A stretch of 64,000 nt of DNA, taken from positions 1,116,001 to 1,180,000 of the forward strand of contig NZ_CP019419.1 in the NCBI RefSeq assembly GCF_001975665.1. Direction: 5' to 3'. The notes beneath the pieces are model-generated. The model saw only the letters and a program-made list of their open reading frames with translations. It made no database searches and had not been told where the DNA came from. The translations under genes were made by a program, and so were the position numbers. The stretch comes from Polaribacter reichenbachii. GTDB lineage: Bacteria > Bacteroidota > Bacteroidia > Flavobacteriales > Flavobacteriaceae. Below, piece after piece: positions 1 to 10,829 of this stretch. The number at the start of each line of letters is the position of its first letter. The first letter of the stretch is position 1.

Positions 1-4
1 AAAA

Positions 5-475
5 ATGAAAAAGAAAACAAGAATTTCTTTTATAATTATCTCTGCAGCTTTATTTTTCTTAAATCTGTTTACTTTGTTGTTTGAATATGATTTATATACA
101 AAAAATATAATTCGTAATGTAGATATAAAAATTCATTTAATTTTTGGTGTATTATCCTTTTCTAGCGGCATCTTTAATTTAGTTAAAATACTACCTGAAA
201 AGAAATTTAACATCAAATTACACAACCTATTTAGAATTGGTGATTTTGGTTTTGCTTCATTTTTATTAATTTTTTTTCTAATTGGTATTATTAAATTTAT
301 TAATAAAATTATAGCCAACACAGTTCTATTGAAAGACTTTTATATACTTATAATTGTGTATGTAGCTATTACATATTGTTTTTACCTGGTTACCGATAAT
401 CTAAAATTTCAAAAACAAATTGAAAAAAGAAAACAATTTCAAAAGCAACAATTGATAAATGAAATTGGTAAATAA
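5..475 (+). CDS. Hypothetical multi-pass membrane protein
   Basis: The 156-residue product is strongly hydrophobic, with probable membrane segments near residues 7-27, 43-63, 78-100 and 110-130, and a basic, Gln-rich cytoplasmic tail (about 132-156). I recognise no family motif. It begins four bases into the window, so its upstream context is unseen. It converges with the large secreted-protein gene on the other strand. Function unknown. Confidence 0.7.
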   Translation: MKKKTRISFIIISAALFFLNLFTLLFEYDLYTKNIIRNVDIKIHLIFGVLSFSSGIFNLVKILPEKKFNIKLHNLFRIGDFGFASFLLIFFLIGIIKFINKIIANTVLLKDFYILIIVYVAITYCFYLVTDNLKFQKQIEKRKQFQKQQLINEIGK

Positions 476-479
476 AAAA

Positions 480-503
480 CAGCATCAAAATAAATTGATG
501 CTG
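480..503 (-). terminator. Rho-independent terminator
   Basis: CAGCATCAA and TTGATGCTG form a 9-bp stem around a six-base loop. On the minus strand the stem is followed by six Ts, so it should end the transcript of the secreted LRR protein gene that stops at 555. Confidence 0.75.
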
Positions 504-554
504 CTACACAATTAGGTAAAATTTACCTATATCTATCAATTGTGGTTTTCTCTT

Positions 555-3500
555 TTATCTAATAATTAATTTTTTTGATATTACTCCTTTTTCTGATTTT
601 ACTCTTATAAAATATATTCCTGATGCTAAATTAGCAACGTTAATATCTAATTCTAATTTATTTAATCCATTTTGAGTGATAATTTTATCGCCTAAAATAG
701 TATAAACATCAACTTTTTGAAGTCTAGAATTATTAGTTAAAGAAACTGATACTTTTGATTTTGCTGGGTTTGGGTACACCAATAATTCTACATTTTGCTC
801 TGTAAAATTATCTATTGATAAGACACTAGAATCATTTGCAGTTAAGGTAAAAGAACCTAAATCATTCTGATTACCTGAACTTTTACTAGAATTGGCTTCT
901 AACCAAACTTTTAAATAAAATTTTGTGCCAACATTTAAATTCTGTAAAGAAATTGAAGTTCCACAAGCAATTGGAGCTAAACTTGCACAAGATTGATACA
1001 CTGCAAATTTTAGTTGCCCACCAAAACCAGTACCTTCTATACTAAACTCACCTGTTTGGGGTACAATAACAGAAAACCAAACATCTGCTAACACAGTGCC
1101 AATTGCACAAGTTGGATTGTTGTTTGCATTACCATTATTTAAACTACCAGGAGTTTGTTGCCCAATTGTTAACGGAATTGCATTTGAACAATCGTCATTA
1201 AACGGAATACAATCTAAGCTAAACGAACTTGTAGCGTCTATGTGGATTAAGTTATCAGTAGCCCAAGTAACATCATCTACTTTAATGCAAGATAAATTTG
1301 GGTTATTTAAAGTGGTAAACAAACTTATTTTTGATGTATGATTGTTTTTTAAATTTAAGCCTGTTAATTCATTATCAGAAAGACTTAATTGTGTTAAATT
1401 TGGGTTATTTTGAATATCGAAATATTTTAATTTATTAGAAAAAGCATCGACGCTTGTTATAAGAGGATTAGAATACACATTTAAATTTTCTATTTGATTT
1501 GTGCTACAATTTAACACTTCTAATTTCGGGTTTTTACTTAGATCTAAACTTGTAAGTTGATTATTAAAACACCATAATTTAGTAAGTTCAGATAACCTAG
1601 AAACATCTAGATTTGTCAATTGATTAGTACCAATAAACAGTTCTTTTAGTTTAACATTATTATGTAAATCGATATTACTAATTGCGTTAGAAAATACATT
1701 TAAATTTTCTAAATCTAAATTGTTAGTTAAATCTAAGGTTGTTATATTATTATCGCTGGCATCTAAATCTACTAAAGCCACAAAATCTTCTATACCTGTA
1801 AAATCTGATATGTTTTTATTACTAACATCTAAAGTTGTTAAGGTTGCAATTTTTGATGTTTCTACATAACCATCATTATTTATACCATTTCCTAAGCCTA
1901 AAGATTCTATGTAAAGTTCAAAATTTAAATCAGGAATCTGAGTAAATTCTATACACTCTTCAACAAATAAACTTGTAGCGTCTTTATACCAAGAATTATC
2001 ATTATAACTATAATTTTTATCATCTACTAAAATACAAGTTAAATTAGGATTGTTTATACTAGAAAACCTCTGAATTTCGGTATTATTTCCGTTTTTTAAA
2101 TTTATTTGTACCAACTCATTATCATCGCAAGAAACTGTTTTTAAACTTGAATTTTTTGTGAAATCTAAGTTTAACAACTTGTTTTTATCAACTTCAAAAT
2201 ATTTAATTTTAATATTTTTAGAAAGGTCGAGTACTGTAATGGCATTTTCGTTAAATTCTAAGGATTCTAATTCTGTTAAAGAAGAAATATCTAGTAAAGA
2301 AATCTTGTTATCATTACAATTTACATCAACTAAATTAATGTTACTTAAAAGGTTTAAATCTGTAATTTGATTAGAGCTCAAATCTAAATAAGTTAAATTA
2401 ACATTATTAGAAACATCTATACTAGTTAATTGAGCTTTTGTAATTGTTAAAGAATTTAAAGCTAAACTATTTGTTATGGAAATAGATGTTAACGGATTAT
2501 TATAAGCGTAAACCTCTGTAAGTTTAGTGTTTTCTGATAAATCTAAACTTGAAACCAAAGTATTTGATAAAGAAAGTACTTCTAAATTTAAATTACTACT
2601 TAAATCTAAATTTGCTAAATCATTGTCTTGAAAGTACAAATGAGTTAGAGCAGTAAAACTTTTTATTCCTGTTAAATCTACTATATTATCTACAATACCA
2701 ATATGTAATTGAGTAATATCTTTAACATCATCTTTTAATACTTTTCCGTTTACAATACCATCAGAATCTATACTTTTATCAATAAGAAATTGCTCAAAAT
2801 TGGCATCTGGAATTATGGCATAAAGAGATGGTGTAGCAACGCAATTTGTATCTTTTCCTTCATCTATAATTGTCCAATTATTGGGTGCATCAGTTAAAGT
2901 GGTTCGTGCTGTTTCTGCTGTACAATAATATAAACCTTCTGCACCCAAAGTAACATTTTGTTGCAAATTTTGGTTAGCCCAACCAATTAATATTGAATCA
3001 TAATTATTGGATGATATACCCGAGAATTTAAAAATTTCATTCATTTTTGTAACCTTACTTACATCCCAGCTACCAATATTTTGATTAAAGTCTGAAGCAT
3101 TATTAAACATCTTTTCCATATTGATAACATTACCAACATTCCAGCCACTTATGTCTTGGTTAAAAGATCTAGAAACACCAAACATTAAGCTCATATCTGT
3201 AACTTTACTTACATCCCAATTACTTATATCTTGATTAAAAGAAATGGCATTATAAAACATAAAACTCATATCTGTAACCTTACTTACATCCCAACTACTA
3301 ATGTTATTATTAAAGTTTCTTGTACCATAAAACATACTTCTCATATTTGTAACGTTACTTACATCCCAACCACTAACATCTGCATTTAATTGGGTAGCAT
3401 TATAAAACATTTGCAACATATCACTAACATTGGTTAAGTTGGGCTTATCAGATGCGTTTATTGTTAAGAATTCACAACCGTGAAAAGCCCTTCTCATACT

Positions 3501-3842
3501 TTTCCAAGAATTGGTTCCCCAACTTTCTACTGTTTTAATATTTTTTTTATTATTATCAAAAGTTGGATTATAAATTTCGCGATAAAAATAAATTGCAGGA
3601 AAAGTGCCTGTAATACTTACAGTATAAGTTCCTTTTAGAGAATAAGTATGATTAGCGTCTCCTGTTTGGTTTGTAGAACTATTACCATCTCCCCAATCTA
3701 CAGTATAATTATAAGTATAATCAGAATTGGTAGGAATAATAATATTTTGATTTGTTTTAGTGGTTTGCCAAGTTGTTACAAATTGGCTAAATGAAACCTG
3801 AACAAAAAATATAAGAATTAAAGTCTGTAATTGTGTTTTCAT
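555..3842 (-). CDS. Secreted BspA-like / leucine-rich-repeat protein with T9SS sorting domain
   Basis: Predicted cell-surface or secreted protein exported by Sec and the type IX system. Visible in order: a signal peptide ending VSFSQ, a PKD-like segment with DWGDG (about 40-95), four or five DUF285/BspA-type repeats with the core WDVSxVTxM (about 120-290), two blocks of leucine-rich repeats of LxxLDLSxN type (about 375-560 and 640-850), a region beginning DCSNAIPL, and a C-terminal type A sorting domain ([10 protein letters not shown] near 1025 to KKLIIR). I chose the ATG at 3842 because it gives a classic MK signal peptide; an ATG at 3851 is in frame. It lies directly downstream of the 3855-5231 gene. 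BspA-like repeats are known in adhesins; the ligand here is unknown. Confidence 0.88.
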   Translation of the reverse strand: MKTQLQTLILIFFVQVSFSQFVTTWQTTKTNQNIIIPTNSDYTYNYTVDWGDGNSSTNQTGDANHTYSLKGTYTVSITGTFPAIYFYREIYNPTFDNNKKNIKTVESWGTNSWKSMRRAFHGCEFLTINASDKPNLTNVSDMLQMFYNATQLNADVSGWDVSNVTNMRSMFYGTRNFNNNISSWDVSKVTDMSFMFYNAISFNQDISNWDVSKVTDMSLMFGVSRSFNQDISGWNVGNVINMEKMFNNASDFNQNIGSWDVSKVTKMNEIFKFSGISSNNYDSILIGWANQNLQQNVTLGAEGLYYCTAETARTTLTDAPNNWTIIDEGKDTNCVATPSLYAIIPDANFEQFLIDKSIDSDGIVNGKVLKDDVKDITQLHIGIVDNIVDLTGIKSFTALTHLYFQDNDLANLDLSSNLNLEVLSLSNTLVSSLDLSENTKLTEVYAYNNPLTSISITNSLALNSLTITKAQLTSIDVSNNVNLTYLDLSSNQITDLNLLSNINLVDVNCNDNKISLLDISSLTELESLEFNENAITVLDLSKNIKIKYFEVDKNKLLNLDFTKNSSLKTVSCDDNELVQINLKNGNNTEIQRFSSINNPNLTCILVDDKNYSYNDNSWYKDATSLFVEECIEFTQIPDLNFELYIESLGLGNGINNDGYVETSKIATLTTLDVSNKNISDFTGIEDFVALVDLDASDNNITTLDLTNNLDLENLNVFSNAISNIDLHNNVKLKELFIGTNQLTNLDVSRLSELTKLWCFNNQLTSLDLSKNPKLEVLNCSTNQIENLNVYSNPLITSVDAFSNKLKYFDIQNNPNLTQLSLSDNELTGLNLKNNHTSKISLFTTLNNPNLSCIKVDDVTWATDNLIHIDATSSFSLDCIPFNDDCSNAIPLTIGQQTPGSLNNGNANNNPTCAIGTVLADVWFSVIVPQTGEFSIEGTGFGGQLKFAVYQSCASLAPIACGTSISLQNLNVGTKFYLKVWLEANSSKSSGNQNDLGSFTLTANDSSVLSIDNFTEQNVELLVYPNPAKSKVSVSLTNNSRLQKVDVYTILGDKIITQNGLNKLELDINVANLASGIYFIRVKSEKGVISKKLIIR

Positions 3843-3854
3843 AATTTTCAATTT

Positions 3855-5231
3855 TTAAAATCCCATTTTTTTGTAATCGTTGGTATTGATATTTACTGAT
3901 TTATCAGAAACACTTACAACTTGCATGGTAAATTCTTTGCCTTGATGGCTGCTATTCATTTCTAAAACAAAACCCGAGAAATACGGATTGTTCATTTTCA
4001 TACCCAACATTGGCAATGCTTTATTTTGAATAGGAAAATCTTCTGAAACCCAAAAAGAAACACTTCCTTTTGAGTTGGTATAATCGTAATCTACCTTTAC
4101 TTCTTCACATAAATAGCCGATAATTGTTTTGGTTTTTCCTGTCTTTTTATATTCAAAATCGCCTTCTTCTGGTAGTTTATCTTCCATATTAAATTGATTA
4201 CCCATTTGCGCTAATGAAGTAGATTTTTTAATTTTCATACCAGCCATATTCATAAACATTGTAGATGATTTTGGTGTATTTACAACCAACATTTCTTGAC
4301 CTTGCATTTCTTCTGCATTTATAGAAATTCCGTAAATATCTGGGTAACTACCAGTTAAAAAAACAATGTTTTGAGAGTCGCCTCTATCATCTGTCATTTT
4401 AAGTTCTATACTTTTATTAAAACTGAATGAAGAAGGAATGTTTACTGTGGGTACTGCTTTATTAAACATTGCCATTTTTTCATCTTTAGAGAGCGCATCA
4501 ACAGCATCTTTTTCTTTTGTTTTTATTTCTTTAGTTATAGTATATTCTGGTTCTGTAGTATTAATCATACCATTTATAACAGCAGGTGTATTATTTACAA
4601 AATCTTCATTGTCTTTATGATTAACTAATTTTACATCACCAGAAAAATTTAAACTTACATTATTATCTTTGTTAAAAGTTATTGTTGATGTACCAGCAAT
4701 TACCTCGAAATTTTGTGGCGCGTGTTCTTGCCCTCTTTCGTAAGTATATTTGCCTTTTACCAAAGCATTATAAGCTAATTTTAAAGTAGCTTCTTCAGGA
4801 ATTTTAACTGTTTTGTTTTTTAAATCATCTATATTTTCAACATTCTTAATTGTTAAAATATAACCATCAAAAACATCTGCATCAGAGGTTCTCCAAAAAC
4901 CTGTTATGGTAACTTTTTTACCTTGTTTATTTACTTTGGTTTTGCTTAAATCGTTTACACTAAAACTACCATAAAGGTTTGTGTGATTTATAGAAGCAGA
5001 ACCATAAGATTTTAACCTTTCATCAGCAGTATTTGTTTTTGGTGCTTCTGTTTTACTTGTTTTCTTTTTTCCGTAAAGAATACTATCTACTTTTTTGTCA
5101 GCTTCTTTTTCAATTTTATTTTCAAGTTTTTGCTGTGCTTTCTTTTTTAGTTTTTTCCAAAGTTGAGCGTTAGCAGAAAATGTAAGCGCAAAAAATAAAA
5201 AACTGAATAATAATTTTTTAAAATTTTTCAT
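3855..5231 (-). CDS. Exported DUF4412-like protein
   Basis: A Sec signal peptide (MKNFKKLLFSFLFFALTF, then ANAQ) is followed by a lysine-rich coiled segment. The C-terminal half resembles DUF4412-type proteins: repeated beta-strand segments, Met-rich stretches and a GYLCEEVKVDYDY motif around residue 380. Role unknown; such proteins are periplasmic or outer-membrane-associated in Bacteroidetes. An in-frame ATG at 5237 is an alternative start. It lies a few bases upstream of the secreted LRR gene and is probably co-transcribed with it. Confidence 0.7.
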   Translation of the reverse strand: MKNFKKLLFSFLFFALTFSANAQLWKKLKKKAQQKLENKIEKEADKKVDSILYGKKKTSKTEAPKTNTADERLKSYGSASINHTNLYGSFSVNDLSKTKVNKQGKKVTITGFWRTSDADVFDGYILTIKNVENIDDLKNKTVKIPEEATLKLAYNALVKGKYTYERGQEHAPQNFEVIAGTSTITFNKDNNVSLNFSGDVKLVNHKDNEDFVNNTPAVINGMINTTEPEYTITKEIKTKEKDAVDALSKDEKMAMFNKAVPTVNIPSSFSFNKSIELKMTDDRGDSQNIVFLTGSYPDIYGISINAEEMQGQEMLVVNTPKSSTMFMNMAGMKIKKSTSLAQMGNQFNMEDKLPEEGDFEYKKTGKTKTIIGYLCEEVKVDYDYTNSKGSVSFWVSEDFPIQNKALPMLGMKMNNPYFSGFVLEMNSSHQGKEFTMQVVSVSDKSVNINTNDYKKMGF

Positions 5232-5446
5232 AATCAATTTAAATTTTGGTTGATTTTATATTGTTACAAATATTCCTTTTCTATCGGCTTTAAAAAAGGA
5301 AACATGTATAAACTGCAACAATTACTGTATAGTTAGACATCTCATAAATAAAAGGTTATACTTACCAATTATCACCAAAACAATGCAAAAAACAATTAAA
5401 ATCTTACCATTTGCACAGTTGTAAAATTTAATTAAGAAATATATTT

Positions 5447-5454
5447 TAACTTTG
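5447..5454 (+). promoter_or_regulatory. Bacteroidetes -7 promoter box (TAACTTTG)
   Basis: TAACTTTG fits the flavobacterial -7 consensus TAnnTTTG and lies 15 bases before ATG 5470. It overlaps the TTG at 5452, which argues against that codon as a start. Confidence 0.55.
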
Positions 5455-5469
5455 AGAAAATTGACTTCA

Positions 5470-6204
5470 ATGATAAAAGCTGTAATAATAGATGATGAAC
5501 CAAAAGCAATACAAGGTTTAAGTTGGGAGTTATGTAACTTTAGTAACGATCTAGAAGTTATTGCAACTTTTACAGAACCAGAAAAAGCAATACCATATTT
5601 AAAAAATTCTAAAATAGATTGCCTTTTTTTAGATATAGAAATGCCTACTATGGATGGTTTTCAATTTTTAGAAAAATTAGATAAAAAAGATTTTGCGGTA
5701 GTTATTACTACAGCTTATAATGAATATGCTATTACCGCTTTAAAAAAAGAAGCCATAGATTATTTACTAAAACCAATTGATACGGATGATTTGGCTGATA
5801 CCATACAGAAAATAAAAAAATACAATTCTAAAAGCTTTAATGCAGATAAGTTCGAAGATATTTTATTGAAGTTTAACAACAAATTACATCACAAAAAAAT
5901 AACTATAAATACAGATGGTAAATTGGTTTTTTTAGAACCAAAAGACATTTTTTATGTAGAGTCTGATGGTAATTATTCTACTTTATATTTATCTGATAAC
6001 AAGAAAATTGTAGTTACCAAAAAACTAAAAGAAATTAACGAACTTTTACCTTCTGATCATTTTTTTAGAATACACAACTCTTACATTATTAACCTAAATA
6101 AAATAAAAGAGTTTCTAAAATCTGATGGTTATATTGTTTTAGAAAACAATGCTAAAATTCCGGTTTCTAGACAAAGAAAATCAGAATTTTTAGAAAAATT
6201 ATAA
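5470..6204 (+). CDS. LytTR-family response regulator
   Basis: Two-component transcription regulator of 244 residues. The N-terminal receiver has the DDE acidic cluster and phospho-acceptor Asp in CLFLDIEMPTMDG (about residue 54). The C-terminal LytTR DNA-binding domain (about 140-244) shows FYVESDGNYSTLYL, a FFRIHNSYIINL stretch and IPVSRQRK. It is followed after 11 bases by two LytS-type kinases, so the three form a signalling operon. Start chosen at the ATG because the upstream TTG at 5452 lies inside the promoter box. Confidence 0.93.
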   Translation: MIKAVIIDDEPKAIQGLSWELCNFSNDLEVIATFTEPEKAIPYLKNSKIDCLFLDIEMPTMDGFQFLEKLDKKDFAVVITTAYNEYAITALKKEAIDYLLKPIDTDDLADTIQKIKKYNSKSFNADKFEDILLKFNNKLHHKKITINTDGKLVFLEPKDIFYVESDGNYSTLYLSDNKKIVVTKKLKEINELLPSDHFFRIHNSYIINLNKIKEFLKSDGYIVLENNAKIPVSRQRKSEFLEKL

Positions 6205-6215
6205 GCTAATATATT

Positions 6216-8138
6216 ATGCCAAAAATACTCCTATTTTTTATGTTCTGTTTCTTTATTTCTGTAACAACAGCTCAGAAGAAGAAAGCAGATTTTAATACGC
6301 AAATAGATAGTATTTTAAAGACAAGACCCACAACTTATAAAGGCATTAATTTGTATTTAAGACCTTTTAGAAGAGATACTGCTAAACTAAAAATATTAGC
6401 AGATAAGTTCGAAAAATCAAATTATTTAGATGGTAAAGCTTATGTAGAAAACCTTTTGGGCATACAATACAGAAATTATTCTTTATACCCAAAAGCAATC
6501 ACTGCACACACTTTTGCTTTAGAAACTGCACAAAGAGCAAAAAGCATAGAATTTGAGGTTTTTAGCTTAAATATGTTGGGTGTAGATTATAGAAAAATGG
6601 ATGCAAATAGAACGGCTTTAGACTATAATCACGAAGCATTAAAATTAGCAGAAACTGTTGCAGAACCTAACCTTGGTTTAAGAAGAAGTATTGCAGTTTC
6701 TTTAAATAGTATGGGTAATATTTACCTGCTTTTAAAACAGTATGATTTGGCCATTGAGCGTTTTAAAAAATCTCAAGAAATAGAAAAAAGTATCAATAAC
6801 GAGCTTGGTTTGGCTATTAATTATCAAAACATTGGTTATGCAAAAGATGCTCAAGGTAAAACTGAAGAGGCTTTAAGTTATTTTCAAAAATCTTTAGCTA
6901 TAAATAACAAGGTTAACAACACATTTGGGCAAATTATTTGTAAAAGTAGTATTGCAAATATGTACATAAAACAAGGCAACCCAAACAAAGCTATTGAGTT
7001 ATTAAAAGTAAATCTAGTAACCGCAGAAAAACTAGGAAACAAGAAATATTTATCTTACGAATATTTAAATTTAGGATGGGCTCAATCCAAATTAGGGTTA
7101 TATTCTAAGGCAGAAAAAAACTTAAATATAGGTTTAAATATTGCCAAAGAATATAACCTTTCTTCTTCTTTATCTTATGCTTACAGCCACCTTTCTGAAC
7201 TTTATGAAAGTAAAAACGATTACGAAACTGCTTTAAAATTTTATAAACTATCAGACGAGTTTGAGAAAAAGATTTCTAACGAAAGAACCATTCAATACGT
7301 TAACGATTTAATTATAAAATACGACAGTGAAAGACAAGATAACGAAATTAAAAACCTTGCCAAACAAAATGAAATTGCACAATTACAACTAATAAAAAAC
7401 AGAAATATTTGGGTTATTGTTTTGGGTAGTTTTATATCTGTAATTAGTATTCTATATTTTTTATACAGACAGCGCTTATTACAAAATCAAAAAAGGATTT
7501 TAACCTTAGAACAAGATGTTTTACGCACACAAATGAATCCACATTTTATCTTTAATGCTTTAAATTCTATTAAGCATTATATTATAAATAACGAACAAAA
7601 GAATGCTGTACGTTACTTAAATAAGTTTTCGAAATTGGTGCGTAAAATACTTGAATCATCAACCTTAAAAGAGGTTTCTTTACAAGAAGAATTAGAAACA
7701 ATGGATTTGTATATGAACATAGAAAACATCCGTTTTTCTAATGAAATAGATTATACTATAAACGTTGATGAAAGTTTAAATTTATCAAAAATAAAAGTAC
7801 CTCCTTTAGTTTTACAACCCTTTTTAGAAAATGCTTTATGGCATGGATTATCATCTAAAAAAGGAGATAAAAAAATAATTCTATCCGTTTTTAAACCTTC
7901 GGATGATTTTATTCAGATTGATATTGAAGATAATGGAATTGGTAGAACAGCTTCTGCCAAAATAAAATCTGAGAAAGTTATCAATAGAAAATCGATAGGA
8001 ATTGATTTAACCAAAGAACGCTTACAAAACTTTATTAAAGATTTTCAAAACCCTTTTAGCCTTATTTTTGATGATTTATTCGATGATAAGAAAAACCCAA
8101 AAGGAACCAAAGTTGCTCTGAAAATACCAATAAGTTAA
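6216..8138 (+). CDS. TPR-containing LytS-type sensor histidine kinase
   Basis: 640 residues. A signal peptide (ends TTAQ) leads into a periplasmic array of tetratricopeptide repeats (about 65-350), one membrane segment (IWVIVLGSFISVISILYF, about 400-418), then a His_kinase domain with the phospho-acceptor motif QMNPHFIFNALNSIKHYI. The ATPase part has QPFLENALWHGL and IEDNGIGR. Its partner is presumably the LytTR regulator just upstream. The kinase half is closely similar to that of the next gene, implying duplication with exchange of the sensor part. Confidence 0.93.
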   Translation: MPKILLFFMFCFFISVTTAQKKKADFNTQIDSILKTRPTTYKGINLYLRPFRRDTAKLKILADKFEKSNYLDGKAYVENLLGIQYRNYSLYPKAITAHTFALETAQRAKSIEFEVFSLNMLGVDYRKMDANRTALDYNHEALKLAETVAEPNLGLRRSIAVSLNSMGNIYLLLKQYDLAIERFKKSQEIEKSINNELGLAINYQNIGYAKDAQGKTEEALSYFQKSLAINNKVNNTFGQIICKSSIANMYIKQGNPNKAIELLKVNLVTAEKLGNKKYLSYEYLNLGWAQSKLGLYSKAEKNLNIGLNIAKEYNLSSSLSYAYSHLSELYESKNDYETALKFYKLSDEFEKKISNERTIQYVNDLIIKYDSERQDNEIKNLAKQNEIAQLQLIKNRNIWVIVLGSFISVISILYFLYRQRLLQNQKRILTLEQDVLRTQMNPHFIFNALNSIKHYIINNEQKNAVRYLNKFSKLVRKILESSTLKEVSLQEELETMDLYMNIENIRFSNEIDYTINVDESLNLSKIKVPPLVLQPFLENALWHGLSSKKGDKKIILSVFKPSDDFIQIDIEDNGIGRTASAKIKSEKVINRKSIGIDLTKERLQNFIKDFQNPFSLIFDDLFDDKKNPKGTKVALKIPIS

Positions 8139-8143
8139 AATGT

Positions 8144-9595
8144 ATGAGTCTATTTTTTCAAGATTTTTCCTCTTGGCTACAAGGGATGCTTTTTATTTTA
8201 ATTATTTACCATACAACCTCTTACTTTTTTACAAAAGATAAGAGTTTTGCTATTTATGCAGCTTATTTATTATTGGTAACTATTTATTTAATTCCTAAAA
8301 CAGCCAACGATACTTCGCTTTATTTAGCCGAAAAATTCAACTATTTTTTTAATGCTTTTAACTGGATTATTCAGATTTGGTATTGGATGTTATATAGTTG
8401 GTTTTGTATAAATTTCTTAAACCTAAAAGAAAAAGATATCCGTTTAGCTGTACAAATAATGCTTTATATTTTAGTAACAACTGTTTTTTGTACGCTATTT
8501 TTTATTGTTGATTATTTCTTGCTTCATCAACAATATATGACTCGTTTTTTCTTGTTTGTTTATACCCCTATTTCCTTAATCATTATTTCTTTTTTTATAA
8601 AAGCCATTTATAAATTTAAAGACAAAATCAATAAATTCTTTATAATTGGTTTAGTTTTCTTTTTAGGATTTTCGGTAATAGCACTATGTTTATCTTTCGT
8701 AGAAAATTATCCTTTTACAAACATAGATCCTATTGGTTTTTTTAAGATTGGTGTTTTATTAGAGGCTATTATCTTATCTATTGGTTTGGCTTATAAGTAT
8801 CATAATTACAGAAAAGAAAGAGATAATTATAATGCTTTATTAATTGCCGAACTTCAAAAAAATGATGCTTTAAAAGATCAATTAAACGAAAAATTATCAG
8901 AAAAAGTAGAGAATCATAAATTAGCCGAAGTTCAAGCTTTGTACGAAAAACAGATTAATGAACTTAAATTAACCAGTTTACTGAGTCAAATGAATCCGCA
9001 TTTTATATTTAATGCCTTAAACTCAATTAAACTTTATATAATTAATCATGAACCTAAAATAGCTGCTTATTATTTAAACAAATTTTCTAAACTAATTCGT
9101 AAAATTTTAGAAGCTTCTACCACCAAACAAGTTACACTACAAGAAGAATTAGAAACTATGGATTTATATATGACCATAGAAAATATTCGTTTTTCTAACG
9201 AAATAGATTTTAATATAAATGTAAACGAAATTATAGATCTTAAAGCAATACAAATACCGCCATTAGTTTTACAGCCTTTTTTAGAAAATGCGCTTTGGCA
9301 CGGATTATCTTCTAAAAAAAAGAATAAAAAAATTTCAGTTTCTATAGTAAAGAAAACAAAAAAACATATTCAAATAATTATAGAAGATAATGGTATTGGA
9401 CGAAAAGCATCTGCTAAAATTAAAGCAGAAAAATCGATAAATAGAAAATCGATTGGAATAAATTTAACTAAAGATCGTTTCACAAATTTTGTAAAAAACC
9501 TACAAAACGATTATACCATTATTTATGAAGATTTAAAAGATAAGAACAATAAACCACTAGGTACTAAAGTAATTATAGAACTGCCTTTACTTTAA
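8144..9595 (+). CDS. Multi-pass LytS-type sensor histidine kinase
   Basis: 483 residues, starting five bases after the previous stop. The N-terminus has about six or seven membrane helices (residues 8-225), resembling a 7TM sensor module. A coiled coil (about 225-270) links to a His_kinase domain with QMNPHFIFNALNSIKLYI and ATPase motifs QPFLENALWHGL and IEDNGIGR. It probably shares the LytTR regulator with the TPR-type kinase, giving two inputs to one output. The 3' end overlaps the convergent DUF3109 gene by nine bases. Confidence 0.92.
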   Translation: MSLFFQDFSSWLQGMLFILIIYHTTSYFFTKDKSFAIYAAYLLLVTIYLIPKTANDTSLYLAEKFNYFFNAFNWIIQIWYWMLYSWFCINFLNLKEKDIRLAVQIMLYILVTTVFCTLFFIVDYFLLHQQYMTRFFLFVYTPISLIIISFFIKAIYKFKDKINKFFIIGLVFFLGFSVIALCLSFVENYPFTNIDPIGFFKIGVLLEAIILSIGLAYKYHNYRKERDNYNALLIAELQKNDALKDQLNEKLSEKVENHKLAEVQALYEKQINELKLTSLLSQMNPHFIFNALNSIKLYIINHEPKIAAYYLNKFSKLIRKILEASTTKQVTLQEELETMDLYMTIENIRFSNEIDFNINVNEIIDLKAIQIPPLVLQPFLENALWHGLSSKKKNKKISVSIVKKTKKHIQIIIEDNGIGRKASAKIKAEKSINRKSIGINLTKDRFTNFVKNLQNDYTIIYEDLKDKNNKPLGTKVIIELPLL

Positions 9596-10156
9596 ATGTT
9601 TGGCAGCTACTTTTTCTAATTCATCGTACCAATTTTGCCCAAACTTTCTAATTAAAGCCTGTTTTACAAACTTATAAATTGGCACTTGTAATTCTTTACC
9701 TAAAGTACAAGCATCATCACAAATTTCCCATTTATGATAATTAACTGCAGAAAACTCGCTGTAATCTTTAACTCTTACTGGGTATAAATGACAAGAAACT
9801 GGCTTTTTCCAACCAATTTCTCCTTGATTATAGGCTTCTTCTATAGCACAAAGCGCTGTATTTTTTTCATCAAAAATAACATAAGCACAATCTGCACCAT
9901 TAATTAAAGGTGTTTCTAATTCATCCCATTCACTGGTAGTCCAGGTTCCTTGTTTCTCAATTGCCTCTATACCTTCTTTTCTTAAAAAGGGTTTTACCTT
10001 CGGATAAATTTCGTCTAAAATTTGGGTTTCCTCCTTTTCTAAAGGAGCTCCAGCTTCTCCATCTACACAGCAAGCACCCTTACAGGCAGATAAGTTGCAG
10101 ACAAAATCTTTTTCTATAATATCTTCTGAAACAATTGTTTTTCCTAGTTGAAACAT
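9587..10156 (-). CDS. DUF3109 family cysteine-rich protein
   Basis: 189 residues with the conserved cysteine pattern of DUF3109: CNLSACKGACC near residues 21-30, then later CAY, CAIE, CHLYPVR and CDDAC. The cysteines suggest metal or Fe-S binding, as in the related YkgJ-type proteins; this is family inference. No established role. It is convergent with the preceding kinase. Confidence 0.85.
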   Translation of the reverse strand: MFQLGKTIVSEDIIEKDFVCNLSACKGACCVDGEAGAPLEKEETQILDEIYPKVKPFLRKEGIEAIEKQGTWTTSEWDELETPLINGADCAYVIFDEKNTALCAIEEAYNQGEIGWKKPVSCHLYPVRVKDYSEFSAVNYHKWEICDDACTLGKELQVPIYKFVKQALIRKFGQNWYDELEKVAAKHLK

Positions 10157-10216
10157 ATCAGCAAAAATAAGTATATTTTTTTCTGTTTTATTCTGATTTA
10201 ATAAAATTTAGTTAAC

Positions 10217-10224
10217 TAGTTTTG
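10217..10224 (+). promoter_or_regulatory. -7 promoter box (TAGTTTTG)
   Basis: Matches TAnnTTTG, 20 bases upstream of the MarC-family ATG. No clear -33 TTG is seen at the expected spacing. Confidence 0.4.
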
Positions 10225-10243
10225 CAAAAAATTTAAAAATAAA

Positions 10244-10828
10244 ATGGGTTTCGATTTTAAAGAGATTATAACTGCTTTTATGGTATTATTTGCAGTTATA
10301 GATATTATTGGAAACATACCAATAATCATAGATTTACGTAAAAAAGTTGGTCATATTCAATCTGAAAAAGCATCTATAATTGCTGGTTTTATTATGATTG
10401 TTTTTCTATTTGTAGGGCAAAGTTTATTAAGTTTAATAGGTATAGACGTAAACTCTTTTGCTGTTGCAGGTGCTTTTGTACTATTTTTTATTGCTTTAGA
10501 AATGGTTTTAGGAATTACCTTATATAAAGACGATGATAATAACCCTTCTTTAACAGCTACCGTTTTTCCGTTAGCATTTCCTTTAATTGCTGGACCAGGT
10601 AGTTTAACAACTTTATTATCTTTAAGAGCTGAATTTGCCATAGAAAATATTATTGTTGCTGTGGTTTTAAACATTATTTTTCTTTATATTGTCTTAAAAA
10701 CTTCAACTAAAATAGAACGTTTGTTGGGTGCAGGTGGTATTCAAATAATTCGTAAAGTTTTTGGAGTAATTTTATTAGCAATTTCTGTAAAACTATTTGC
10801 TCAAAATATTAAAATGTTATTTATATAA
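10244..10828 (+). CDS. MarC family integral membrane protein
   Basis: 194 residues, about six membrane helices. The order of hydrophobic segments and the motifs AVIDIIGNIPI near the N-terminus and FPLAFPLIAGPGSLTTLL around residue 110 match the MarC/UPF0056 family. The family was once linked to multiple antibiotic resistance in E. coli, but that link is not upheld and the function is open. The flavoprotein ATG follows the stop by one base, so they are probably co-transcribed. Confidence 0.9.
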   Translation: MGFDFKEIITAFMVLFAVIDIIGNIPIIIDLRKKVGHIQSEKASIIAGFIMIVFLFVGQSLLSLIGIDVNSFAVAGAFVLFFIALEMVLGITLYKDDDNNPSLTATVFPLAFPLIAGPGSLTTLLSLRAEFAIENIIVAVVLNIIFLYIVLKTSTKIERLLGAGGIQIIRKVFGVILLAISVKLFAQNIKMLFI

Positions 10829-10829
10829 G

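Noticed and set aside
1096..1341. 81-codon plus-strand ORF inside the secreted LRR gene
   Set aside because: Antisense shadow of a repetitive coding region with no promoter or domain.
5452..5470. TTG start of the LytTR regulator
   Set aside because: The codon lies inside the TAACTTTG -7 box, so it would not be transcribed; ATG 5470 fits family length.
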